Shown: positions 1 to 11,120, numbered from the stretch's first letter. The stretch: DNA of 64,000 nt from Chromobotia macracanthus (GCA_036877525.1 JAZGTH010000066.1:1769501-1833500); one strand, 5' to 3'. Numbers and translations are program-made. The notes: a model not told the origin generated them from the letters alone.

Positions 1-367
1 ATAAATCACTATTATAAACGTACTGTTGTGAATCGGGGTACTGGAAGAATACAGTTTTGAACCCTGATCTGTCATATACTTGCACAATAACTGTTTTTAC
101 TTACGGACTGCAGCTTTAAGAAAAATCCACCCAGCACAGATCAAACCAGACTTTGGTTTTAAAGTGCAAATCACAACAGATACTGGAGTTCTGATTCTAA
201 TATGTAGATTCATATTTGATGAGACATATCATATCTGTAAACACACATCTATATCTTTAATAAGTCTATATTTATATAAAAGTAACTCAGTGAAGTTGTA
301 GTTTTCCTCTCGTAACTCTGATCAGCGGTGTGATTATGATCTGTGAGGTGATGTCAGTGTCACTCAC
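1..367 (-). other. deaf1 intron 6 (partial)
   Basis: This is sequence downstream of the deaf1 exon 6 donor (GT at 367-366, context GTGAGT). I see no further deaf1 exon in it, so the next coding exon lies beyond the left edge. Confidence 0.7.
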
Positions 368-437
368 TGCGCTCAGATCGTCACAGCAGGCTGCACACGT
401 GCAGGACGCCGCATGAGGGTTCAGAATGCGCTCCTGT

Positions 438-531
<94 letters not shown>

Positions 532-2106
532 TGAAACGCTGCTGCAGCTCTGAGCTCTTCTGCTGAAAGTGTTTATGGAGGATGTTTTGGAAAAGGGTGT
601 AACTGTGTTACCGTGAGGTGTGTGTGTGCATGTTTTTGTTGTGTGTCTAACTTGAATAAGACACTGCAGAGGTCGTCCAGCGTAGCGGATGCTCCTCTTC
701 CAGTCTTTACTGCTTGCTCTGCCGGACAAACTCTCAAACTCTGTTGGCGTGTACCAGATGTTGTTGTGTTTAACACAGCGCCCTTTGCCACCTGAGGTCA
801 AAGGTTAAAGGTCATATGAATAGAGACCCAGCCTTTTTTACCTGATAAACACAAATTTGATGTTTGATGAGCTAAGAAACGGCTACATAAATCATGCTTA
901 GGTGTCAGTGATCCGTGGATGCCCTCTCGTGGTCGTGTGTGTACCTGAGCCCAGCCTGTTTTTGTACAGGATTCCGCTTGTGTTTCTGCAGCGCACTGGA
1001 AGTTCGTTGTCGTACACGGACGGATCCCAGTTGTACTTGGAGACGTCTTTATCATGTCCAGACGACAGAGGAGTGCTCGGGGTCTGAGGACCTGAGAGGA
1101 ACAATCAGAGACACTTGTATTACAACAGAGAAGGAGACCAAGTATGCATTTCATATATTTTTACAATACATCTTTGTACAACTCCAATTTACACATAGAA
1201 CACACACACTAAAAGCTGAAAGCATATGCAAACAACACACTTAACAAACTGTAACTGTAGACTTTTACAGGTATGCAATTGGCAGAAGCTTTAATCCAAA
1301 CAGATCTGTAATGCTCTACAAACTAAGAGCGGAGGGATTATTGATAGTTTCTACATTTGTGTTAATGCAAACCTCACGAGATCAGATCAGCTGTTAAACA
1401 CACACCGGGTGTCATTGGAGTTGTGGGACCCTTCAGCCCTGTGGCGTCCACGATGCTTCCGTCCGTGTGCACCACGATCAGCGTGGCCTTCTGGGTACTC
1501 AGACTGTCTCCGATCTGAAGCGTGGTCCTGCCTGTCTGCATGAAACAGCAAAAACACGTCTGACATTTTCATCCAAGATAAGACTCAAGAGCTTCTTTTG
1601 GTCAACAGAACCTGGACGAGCGTCAGAAAGTGTTTCATTTACCAGCATGTGTTCTGGGATTGCAGCTGCTGAGGATGTGTAGACTGCATCTTCTCCGCTT
1701 TGAATATCTCCAACAGTGACCGCAGTGACCTCTGCAAACAGAGGTTTCAACTTTGTTCATCAACATTATATTGCGTTACTTCAAACTTTAGCACAAAATT
1801 GGGCAAAATCAGACTCAGTTTTGTTTGGCACACACGTTTGATACTTGCACTTGTGCAAAAGCAAATGTTTCCTACTGCTTGAATAAAGGGGAGAATACTC
1901 GAACCCCAGATCAGCTGTTGCGCCTGCGCATACTGACCCGCAAACGCAGTTTCGGTATCGTCCGGGTTCGGCGGTGATTCGGCGATGTCGATGTTTCCCG
2001 TTTCTCCCATCACAGTCATCGGGGCAACTTCGGCCTCCGATTCGGTATCCGAACCTGCAGACGCGTCGCGCAGCTCGAGCGCTTTCGCCCGCTCAGTCGC
2101 GTCCAT
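368..2106 (-). CDS. deaf1: deaf1, DEAF1 transcription factor (5' part, six exons, runs off left edge)
   Basis: DEAF1 is a nuclear SAND-domain transcription factor that binds TTCG-containing DNA. Coding exons, 5' to 3' on the minus strand, are 1938-2106, 1643-1731, 1406-1535, 945-1091, 652-791 and 368-433; phases agree throughout and give 247 residues. I chose ATG 2106-2104 because an acidic, Ser/Glu-rich N-terminus follows, as in the family. Exon 3 encodes the conserved LQIGDSLSTQKATLIVVHTD stretch and exon 4 KYNWDPSVYDNELPVRCRN. Exon 5 carries the SAND core with KDWK at residues 207-210 (the DNA-contact motif) and RYAGRPLQCLIQ. Exon 6 carries the His/Cys segment HAASCTCAACCDD that follows SAND. 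The nuclear signals and C-terminal MYND zinc finger lie outside the window; human DEAF1 has 565 residues. Exon 6 is preceded by a TG microsatellite. I am very sure of the identity; exon edges are inferred by eye. Confidence 0.95.
439..528. repeat. (CA)n / (TG)n microsatellite abutting the deaf1 exon 6 acceptor
   Basis: About 45 uninterrupted CA units lie on the plus strand. Read in the direction of deaf1 transcription this is a TG tract that ends a few bases before the exon 6 acceptor (TCACAG, exon starts at 433), so it stands where the polypyrimidine tract would be. Confidence 0.97.
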
Positions 2107-2360
2107 TTGGAAACCGAAGCGCACGAGTGCAGCCGAAATTATCCGAACGCGTTTCGGGGCGACGCGCGCGTCCCTTGTGCTCTATAAATATAGAAGATCA
2201 TCAGATTTTGGTTATAATAAAATAGTTGTTTGTTCAAGTATATAAGAAAGAAAATGGCTGCAGCGCAATGGCCTCCTAATGTGTTTACTGGGATGGCGAT
2301 CGACACAGGAAGACGAGCAGGCGGAAATTACCGAACGAAACGGAAATTGCCGAACAAAAA
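2107..2360 (-). promoter_or_regulatory. deaf1: deaf1 promoter with DEAF1-like binding sites
   Basis: This is the CpG-rich region upstream of the deaf1 start codon. On the minus strand, 2335-2321 reads TTCGGTAATTTCCGC and 2354-2340 reads TTCGGCAATTTCCGT. Both closely match the remembered DEAF1 consensus TTCGGG-NN-TTTCCGG and are spaced 19 bp apart. Further TTCGG/CCGAA pentamers lie at 2114, 2133, 2143 and 2153. The transcription start cannot be placed from sequence alone. Confidence 0.6.
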
Positions 2361-2863
2361 CGACAGGACACGAAATGACGCTCGTCAACACGACGGAAAG
2401 CAGACGATTTTAGTGAGACAGTGAAAGAAAATCGAGTAATCTTCTGATTAATGCAAACAATATTATTGATAACAACTGAAAACAATGTCATTGATATTAT
2501 TCTACTTAAACCCTTAAATACAGTATTTACAAACTGTCTGATTTTGGGTCAGAACATTACACTCAAGTTGAAATAAAGTTTCACACACAAAGCTCATCAA
2601 ACATTTATAAAAACAATCTCATGTTTTCCCAGCGTGTCCAATAATTCATGTTATTTATTATAATTCGTGTATCTGGCATTGGTACAAGACACAAAATGTA
2701 GTATAAACAGTAATGAGCATAATTACGAAAAATATAAAGATGTCAAGCACAAAATATTTGGTTTAAATCTTGATAATAAAAAGTGATTCAAGTGATTGTC
2801 ACTTCCCAGCTTTGGAGGAAAATCAAGTAAATACACACAGAGGAGTTTGTGTGAGGCGGATCA
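2361..2863 (-). terminator. pgghg: pgghg 3' UTR with candidate poly(A) signal, then spacer to deaf1
   Basis: The region is AT-rich and follows the pgghg stop codon. A minus-strand AATAAA lies at 2659-2654 and is the best candidate cleavage signal, leaving about 300 bp to the deaf1 promoter elements. I see no coding potential here. Confidence 0.5.
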
Positions 2864-5800
2864 TCAGAGAGGCCAGCAGTAAGAACTGCAGCTCTGTCGA
2901 CGCATCTGACCCGCCTGGCGTGGAAACGTCACAGACTGTCCTGTGAACAACCCATCAAACATCATATTTAACACAGCTGCAAGTACAGTTGTACATTTTC
3001 TAAAGAAAGACCTTGTGGGTGGTTTCCAGGGTGTTGCTATGCAGTTGCTAAGGTGTTATGGGCGGTTGCTAGGTTATTGTTTATTATTACCTGGATTCAG
3101 TGGGATTGTGGTTCCTGAATTCAGGACAACTTCAAGAGCAAACAGCTTCTGACTCCCAGAATCCTCTGCAGGCTTCCTCACTGTTACACTCACTTCCGTA
3201 CTCGTAACCAACCAGTCCATCTTGTTGCCAAGGTAACTCACACCTTTAACAGTGAGTGCATCAACTTCCTGTGGTAGCAATGGACTGAAAGCAAGACACT
3301 CCCGCTGCACTCTAATCAACAGAATGAACAACACTGCGTGAAAAACTGTATCCCACAATGCACTTCCATTCCAAACACATCCTGTGTCTGTAAAGAGACT
3401 CACCTGAAACCAATGTAGCCATAGATCACTGCTTGGAGAAAGCCGCCCATACCAGTGAGAAAGTTCACACAACCAGAGCCATCAGACGACTCGCTCCATA
3501 CCTACACAAACACAGACAGAAACATCAGACAGTCTCAACAATATCACTGCTGGTTAATTCCTCACAATGGTCCATCGCATTGCATTGTGGGATACAGCAT
3601 CTCATGCAGTGTGCATATAACTGTTGCAGAGTTGTATAACTGCACAGTATGGTAAATATAAATGTAATTCGGTTCATTTGTGCATACAGAAAGTGCACAG
3701 TGTACATACTGCAAAAGTAATATGAATAGCATGTAGTGAAAATACCTGAAATGGTTTCTGGATATTTTTGAAGCATTTCTGCAGAAGCTGTTGTGCTTTT
3801 CCAGCCTCACCAAGTTCAAGCCAACCAACCGCGAACATACCCTACACACACACACAAACAAACACACACACAGTGCATGATAAATACATACTGCACACAC
3901 ATGCATACAACTGCATGCTTTAGGAAATACCCTTGTTGGTAAATGAACTCTATAGCCCTACCCAGGTCATGGCTGGTCCGAGCGGATCTGTGACAGCCTC
4001 ATATGTTTCCAGATCATTCCGTCTGACCTCTGGGGTCATGGACATGGCCAGAGGGTATCCAAGCAGCACCGTGTCTGCCTGCTTGACTTTAGTTCCTGTG
4101 GAATATGAAACAATTCTGTAAAAACAGCTTTTATTCATCAACACAAAATAACTTCTAGATCGTATTCCTGAATCACATTCCCAACTGTTGCTTGTTTATA
4201 AGGACAAATGTAGACTATAACAGGGCTGAAGAGAGCATCTCACCCTGCATGTAGCCATCAAACTCTGGGTGATATTTCAGTTCCGGGTCAAAGGGTATTC
4301 TGATCTTATCAGCCACATCCTGCCATTCAGGGGGAGGAGGTTTGGCGAAAAGACGTGCCAACTCTACTGCAAACTGAAGACTTAACATCAGAGAGAGACA
4401 AGAAATTATATGCAGTTGCTAAGGTGTTTTGTGGGGTTGCTAGGGCATTGTTTTTGTTTACTGGCCTAAGTCCAAAGAACCCAGCCACTTGAGTCACTAT
4501 GATAATCTGTTCTCTAGATATGACTCGGTTTGGTATGGAGGAATTATTAGAATTATTAGGATCAATTGGACACTAAATGTTTAATACATTTGCCTTCCTG
4601 CGTAGCTCAATAGTATTGTGTTAGCAGTGCAAAGGTTGTGGGTTCGATTCTCAGGGAACACACATATTGATCAGACGTATAGCCTGAATGCACTGTAAGT
4701 CACTCTGGATAAAAGCGTCTGACAAATGTATAAAAATAAATGTACTTTTGCTTAGAGGTTTGTTTAAATCTTTAACCTGAAGTACAGTATGAGCAACAGT
4801 AGTTGTGATTTTACTAATCAAGTACACAAACACACCTGCACTGGGCGACAGCATTTGTAAACACTGAGTTGTTCACACTGGTGTAGTATTCATCAGGAGG
4901 CATCACACCTTACAGAGGAACAATACAGACACAAAACATTCAGTAAACAGTGACAGAAACCCATCAAGTTTTCTATTGGTTTTAAACAGTAACTCAGGTA
5001 CTGACTGATGATGTCATTGTTTACCTTTGATGTGGTACTCCTGGCTGGCAGCATCCCAGGTTACCCTGGAAACCCAGTAGTCGGCCACGCCCCACACCAC
5101 CTCGCTGCCCCGCCCTTCCTTGAAGAACTCAAGGTCCTGCGTGATGAACAAACACAGAAGATGTTGTGATGACTTCCTGTGCCATTGTGGGAAAGTGTGT
5201 GCGTGACAGTATCTGTACCTGTGTGAGATAGAAGTATTGTTGGAAAGCCAGAACCACGTCTCCATTGATGTGGATCTCCTGCTGGGCTATGAGGCGATCC
5301 GGACAAACATCACGGCCGGTTACTGCGCCTTCCCATGGAAACTTCAGCCCCTGATAAAATGGCCGACTGTCACTTTGACCACAGCTCACACGGGTAGATG
5401 AACAGCACTCATGTACTTGCATTATTCTGCAGATAATATTAGTCTAAATAAAGCTACAAAAACAACACAACAATCACCCGTTGTACCTTATAGCCCATCT
5501 CTTGGGCATTTGCACGTGCACCCTCTACTGTTCTTACACGGTATTCCAGTACAGCCTTGGCAAGATTGGGATAAAAGAGTGCAATACCAGGATACATCCA
5601 CGTGTCCTGTGGGAAAGCCAGAGAGCCACACAAACAAAAATAAAATCATAAGGAAATCTGTTTCATTGCAAGGGTCTGATGTGTTATGTGTATAATGTTC
5701 CATAAACATTTTATAGTACTTTTCTTGAAGTAACTTTTAAAGTAACGATTTCCAACACCAGACCCAAGACCCTGTGTGACTCACCTGGTCCCAAAACACA

Positions 5801-6923
5801 TGTCCAAGGTAATCTTCATCTTTGCCCCCATTTGACAAACCCCCAGGACTGACTCCCCCAAAGGGCCTGGATGCCTCATTTAACAACGGGAATGCACTGA
5901 GAAGATAAAACATGCAGCCAATCAGAGCACGGTTCAGGGTTTCTGGTCCCACCACCTCTATGCTGCTCCCCATCCACAGCTTCGCCCAACTTCCCAGGTG
6001 GGAGGGACATAAAAGACCAGAAGCAATGAGCTCCAGACCAGTGTCATAATACGATTGGGCCCTCTCGCTGCTTTCTGCAACCACGACCAGAAAGACCCAG
6101 CTGGATTGGCCCTGGTCGGGCAGGAGCGTCACAGAAGTTTTGATGGATGTCCAGATCAGGTGCACAAATGGACGGATTCCTCCAGGAACTTCAGAGGAGG
6201 TGGTCTGTCCAAAAATATGCCTGAAGAGAATAAAGCGAGGCCTGAGGGATGTATTTTATAACATCAGTATGACAGATGTATTATGTAACTTTCTCTGGTC
6301 TTCAGTAGTTTTGCTATTAGCTACAATAATGTTTAACTAGCCTGAAATTATTAACTGCTCCAGTGATATTAAATCAGGCATGAGGACGCACCTTCCTCCC
6401 CTGTAGTCAGCTCCATTCTGGAAAGTGATGTCATCACTTTGGGGGTTGAAAGAACTGTCTAGATGAACTGTGATCGGTTCAGCACTGGTCACAAGACGCT
6501 GAAGGTGAACCTCCATGACCAGAAGGTTTGAATGCTGCCGGTGAGCATACAGAACCTGAGCTGCTTTAACACGTGGAGTGACCACCGAATGAGAGAATAT
6601 ACCTGATACAGAGAGGGGGGTCATGAGAGAGGAGTGGTACAGAGAGAGAAGTTTACAGGTGTGAGTGGACTCTAACCTTCCCGCATGTTCAACTTGTACA
6701 TATGTTGTCCTACTTCCTCTGTCTTCATCTGTACGGCCAATGGACAGGGAACATCAGCACGGTGACAGACTCCGGCCTCCCCATTATAAACTCCGCCCAC
6801 ATGCATAATCCTATCAAACACTCTCCACCCCAGCAGCCCGTTGGCGAGTGGTGGCATGAAGCGAAGGTCAGAGGGCAGCGTGTCAGAGGTGAAGATGTAT
6901 GGGTCAACAGGGTCAGAAGTCAT
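2864..6923 (-). CDS. pgghg: pgghg (ATHL1), protein-glucosylgalactosylhydroxylysine glucosidase
   Basis: PGGHG is a glycoside hydrolase family 65-type enzyme that removes glucose from Glc-Gal-hydroxylysine of collagen. There are thirteen coding exons (5' to 3'): 6677-6923, 6392-6602, 5785-6220, 5487-5606, 5219-5350, 5025-5136, 4836-4908, 4244-4380, 3962-4095, 3746-3841, 3404-3501, 3091-3311 and 2864-2940. They give 697 residues; human has 737. Recognisable blocks are HVGGVYNGEAGVCHRADVP, SPGGLSNGGKDEDYLGHVFW then DQ/DTWMYPG, PPDEYYTSVNNS, DTVLLGYPLA and VWSESSDGSGCVNFLTGMGG. The three carboxylates reported for human (D301, E430, E574, from memory) map to D299, E426 and E570, so the enzyme should be active. 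The last coding exon is inferred from a CAG/GTAATA donor at 3090 and the conserved PGQSVTFPRQAGQM start; reading through the donor instead gives a stop at 3074. A noncoding first exon ends at 9291. Confidence 0.93.
3005..3088. repeat. GTTGCTA-type dispersed repeat (copy 1)
   Basis: GTTGCTA/GTTGCTATG motifs recur every 15-25 bp, just downstream of the pgghg exon 12 donor. Related stretches occur at 4405-4455, 28117-28190 (reverse orientation) and 51890-51985. Confidence 0.6.
4405..4455. repeat. GTTGCTA-type dispersed repeat (copy 2)
   Basis: Short copy with GTTGCTAAGGTGTTTTGTGG and GTTGCTAGGGCATTG, inside a pgghg intron. It matches the copy at 3005-3088. Confidence 0.55.
4591..4735 (+). mobile_element. 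tRNA-derived SINE
   Basis: The head resembles a tRNA, with an A box (TAGCTCAATAGTA) and B box (GGTTCGATTCT) at pol III promoter spacing. A non-tRNA body follows and ends with GGATAAAAGCGTCTGACAAATG, a tail I know from common teleost SINEs. It lies in the pgghg intron between 4836 and 4380, antisense to the gene. The tRNA part cannot fold as an intact tRNA. Confidence 0.85.
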
Positions 6924-7636
6924 GTCTGTCTGCCAAAATAAAAGCACAGGGTAAGAAAAAGAGAAAGTGGAACATTTTAAGACAACTTATACTAGATGAT
7001 GAACAGTGTCCAAGAACTCATGTTGCTGTCATGTGATGACAAAATCAGGAAACAGGAAGTTATCACAGTTACGAACCCTGTGGTCACTCATGACGGTGTG
7101 TCAAAACAGAGTCAGAACTTTCATAAAATATCCATAAAGTGACTTTATGACATGATAACTACACCTTTAAATGTGTTTTTATTACGTTGTTTCAGGTGTA
7201 ATATCATAACTGGTACATTTTGAAGAAAACATCAAGATATTAAAGATTCAAACTTCATATTTGTAAAAATATGTACAAAATGAATTTTAAAAGGCTTTCA
7301 ATAATGATGGAAACAAACACATTTGTAAAAGTAAACCTTACAGTTAACTTTTCTTAAAAATCATTTGAAGTTTTCTCAAAAACGTGAAACCAACCAACTA
7401 TTTAAAAAAGTTTATTCATCCTTGACAAATCCACAGTTGTCATTTGCTTAAAGATTCATTTCTGTAAAGGAAAACAAATATATAGCTGTCAATTGTGAGA
7501 ATTCAACATTGTATTACAGTCAAATGCAGAAAGTGACGCGGACATGTTTTATAAGAGCCACTGCGTTTACTCCTGTAAAAACTCATCAAAACTCATAATT
7601 ATAACTAATATAACAGACGTGCACTTATATTTGTAC

Positions 7637-9187
7637 TTATGACCAATATATGACCAGTATATGACCAATATATGACCAGTATATGATCAGTATATGACCA
7701 GTATATGATCAGTATATGACCAGTATATGATCAGTATATGACCAATATATGACCAGTATATGACCAATATATGACCAGTATATGACCAGTATATGATCAG
7801 TATATGACCAGTATATGACCAGTATATGACCAATATATGACCAGTATATGATCAGTATATGATCAGTATATGACCAGTATATGACCAGTATATGACCAGT
7901 ATATGACCAGTATATGACCAGTATATGACCAGTATATGATCAGTATATGACCAGTATATGACCAGTATATGATCAGTATATGACCAGTATATGATCAGTA
8001 TATGACCAGTATATGACCAGTATATGATCAGTTTATGACCAGTATATGATCAGTATATGACCAGTATATGACCAGTATATGATCAGTATATGACCAGTAT
8101 ATGATCAGTATATGACCAGTATATGATCAGTATATGATCAGTATATGACCAGTATATGATCAGTATATGACCAGTATATGATCAGTATATGACCAGTATA
8201 TGATCAGTATATGACCAGTATATGACCAGTATATGATCAGTATATGACCAGTATATGACCAGTATATGATCAGTATATGACCAGTATATGACCAGTATAT
8301 GATCAGTATATGACCAGTATATGATCAGTATATGACCAGTATATGATCAGTATATGACCAGTATATGACCAGTATATGATCAGTATATGACCAGTATATG
8401 ACCAGTATATGACCAGTATATGATCAGTATATGACCAGTATATGATCAGTATATGACCAGTATATGACCAGTATATGACCAGTATATGACCAGTATATGA
8501 TCAGTATATGACCAGTATATGACCAGTATATGACCAGTATATGACCAGTATATGATCAGTATATGACCAGTATATGATCAGTATATGACCAGTATATGAT
8601 CAGTATATGATCAGTATATGACCAGTGTATGATCAGTATATGATCAGTATATGACCAGTATATGATCAGTATATGATCAGTATATGACCAGTATATGACC
8701 AGTATATGACCAGTATATGATCAGTATATGACCAGTATATGATCAGTATATGACCAGTATATGATCAGTATATGACCAGTATATGACCAGTATATGATCA
8801 GTATATGACCAGTATATGACCAGTATATGATCAGTATATGACCAGTATATGACCAGTATATGATCAGTATATGACCAGTATATGATCAGTATATGACCAG
8901 TATATGACCAGTATATGATCAGTATATGACCAGTATATGACCAGTATATGATCAGTATATGACCAGTATATGATCAGTATATGACCAGTATATGACAGTA
9001 TATGACCAGTATATGACCAGTATATGACCAGTATATGATCAGTATATGACCAGTATATGATCAGTATATGACCAGTATATGACCAGTGTATGATCAGTGT
9101 ATGATCAGTATATGACCAGTATATGACCAGTATATGACCAGTATATGACCAGTATATGATCAGTATATGACCAGTATATGACCAGTA
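7637..9187. repeat. 11-bp minisatellite, about 141 copies, in pgghg intron 1
   Basis: The tandem unit is AGTATATGACC, with a second common variant AGTATATGATC; a third variant with CAAT in place of CAGT is confined to the left end. The two main variants alternate mostly as AB or AAB, which suggests the array grew in 22- and 33-bp blocks. One unit near 8990 has lost bases. There are no unique spacers, so it is not a CRISPR array. Confidence 0.97.
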
Positions 9188-9290
9188 ACCAGACAGAGGA
9201 ACATCCGCTGACAGGTTACGGATGCAGATCTTTCACTCACTCACTTTAACATTCATGTAAACGAACATTTATATTGAGATGAAAACTTAC

Positions 9291-9365
9291 CGACGCAGTA
9301 AAACTTCTCGCGCGTTTCTGTGACGTGCACAAATCTCGCACCGGGGTTCGAGTCGGACAACAAAG
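9291..9365 (-). other. pgghg: pgghg noncoding first exon
   Basis: A strong donor (GTAAGT at 9290-9285) ends a CpG-rich segment. The first coding exon of pgghg starts after an acceptor at 6930 with only six bases before its ATG, so a noncoding first exon is required; this is the best candidate. Its 5' limit is a guess. Confidence 0.6.
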
Positions 9366-9620
9366 TGGGCGGGGCTTAGCGTCCGGACGTTGTTTTTGTT
9401 GGTCATAAAATACAGCTTTCATATTTTAATTATTATATTTGATGTGTTTTCAGCGCAAGGCCTGTCAGCTCTATCGGTGTTGTTATTTAGCCGTAAATAA
9501 TTTGTGAAAATCCGCGACTGAAGCGCAACGTAAACGACATCGTCACGTGACCCCGGACCGTGTTACTTTTCTCAGCGCTGTTAACGTTGGACCAATCAAT
9601 TCATCCCGGTCGACCACGAC
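9366..9620 (-). promoter_or_regulatory. pgghg: pgghg promoter region with CLEAR/E-box
   Basis: CpG-rich sequence upstream of the inferred first exon. Positions 9542-9551 read GTCACGTGAC, a perfect palindromic E-box identical to the core of the CLEAR element bound by TFEB/TFE3/MITF and also usable by USF. The transcription start is not determined. Confidence 0.55.
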
Positions 9621-11120
9621 TCATCATAATTACCTTCATGTTTCTTCACTGGGCGCTTCTGAAGGTTCTTGACACAAGGTAGAAGATGTTTCCTGTTTAC
9701 TCACACTTTTACCTAGTTAAACATGACTTTCACAAACGTTTAAAAAACAATACAGATGTTAAAGGTTATTGTGGGGCATTTGCACGTATGTTGAGGCGTC
9801 TCGGTTGTTATTTCACGCCCCTTCAGAAACAACTGCATGTTTATGAGGAAAATTACACACAGATGTCTCTGATAAACAGTTTAAGTTGCTTATGCAGATT
9901 TTCATCCTTCAGTTCTCAGTTATTGAAGGGGAACAATGTCAAATGTAGTCCACACTGCTGTTAAACGAGCACACCTGTGTAAACGCCTTACCTACAGGTC
10001 TGATTCCACTTGTTAGTTTAGACTTCCGGTGTCGAAAAGCCTTCATTTAATTCCATGACTATGTGGCACTTTACTTTATGAGTCGCTCTCATTCTGTGAA
10101 AATAAACAAACCTTTCCTGTTAATAAGGAAGATGTGTGTAGAAGATACACTCCGAGGTCTCGTCTTTACGCTGTTCGGCCACTAGATGGCACTAAACTCC
10201 GCCCCGCTTCTCTTGGCAGCCGGCCGGGGCCCGGGGCTCCAGACCCTGGGAAAAGAGCCGCTTTCCCCTTATAAGGCCGCAATCCATCCGCTTCTGTTTT
10301 CCCCAGACTTTTCCTCTCCGCCCTCCCTTCCTCTCTCCCGTCTCTCAGGCCTGAGGGATATTTACAGCTGGACTGACTCGGCGTACCTTATTAGGAGCTC
10401 TGCATGGTGCTCAGTGTACATGAAGATGAGACAAACAGATCTCAGGATGGGTGCTGCCATTCGTTCTCAAGGGGTCATTCAGTTTTTACAGAAGGTAACA
10501 CGAGTCTGATCTCTGGAACATGTGTAGGAATCTCATTCAGAATGCACAAGACCTTCTCTCATCCTCGTAGTATCCACGATCATCTTCACAAGGTGTCAAT
10601 GAAGACTTGTCCGCATGAAATGAATCCGTCGGTCCACTGCACCATCCAGCTTTATAGTAGTTTCCTCTCTGTGTGTTTGTGGGAATGTTAGATCCATTTT
10701 TACAGCTGGTCTTCTCTTCTACTGTTTTTTTTTCTGATGATGTTGTACGTCTGGTGGACTGATAAGTGATGAGAAAGAGACAGGAATGACAGAAGAAACA
10801 GGCTGTGTTTTAAAACAAGGTGATATGCCTTCCTGAACGCTTGAATCAGACGCTCTGAGGTTATGATACACAAATACATTGAACGCTCAATTTTTCCAAA
10901 GTTTTGAATCAAGGGCTCGCACGTGAACTCGAAGCCCAAATGGTTAAGCATTTTAATCATTCAAAAACTCTTTGTATGTCTAAAAATGCAAAATCAAATG
11001 TTCATATCAAACATTCAAACATGGTTATAATAGACAAAAAAGTCTGAATCGCACATTTCAACAATGTATTCGAACATGCTTACAATGCAATAAAACGCAC
11101 TGCACTACAAACACACATCA
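9621..11120. other. Intergenic spacer between ppp1r12c and pgghg, with two CArG boxes
   Basis: No convincing gene. A GC-richer block at 10180-10400 has CCTTATAAGG at 10266-10275 and CCTTATTAGG at 10387-10396, both perfect CC(A/T)6GG CArG boxes for SRF. A CAGCTG E-box lies between them at about 10364. The rest is AT-rich. Confidence 0.5.

Noticed and set aside
287..801. Long Val/Cys-rich proteins on the minus strand
   Set aside because: They are translations of the TG repeat joined to deaf1 exons 5 and 6 and intron.
3074..3090. pgghg ending at the stop codon at 3076-3074
   Set aside because: A good donor at 3090 and a downstream exon (2864-2940) encoding PGQSVTFPRQAGQM, closely matching the human C-terminus, make this an intron-retention form at most.
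4591..4665. Functional tRNA gene
   Set aside because: The A and B boxes are tRNA-like, but the cloverleaf is not complete and the sequence continues into a SINE body and tail.
7637..9187. CRISPR array
   Set aside because: The 11-bp units are contiguous with no unique spacers, in a vertebrate intron. It is a minisatellite.
10186..10509. 107-residue plus-strand frame between pgghg and ppp1r12c
   Set aside because: No recognised homology, no splice context, biased Pro/Ser/Leu content from a GC-rich block; better explained as regulatory DNA.
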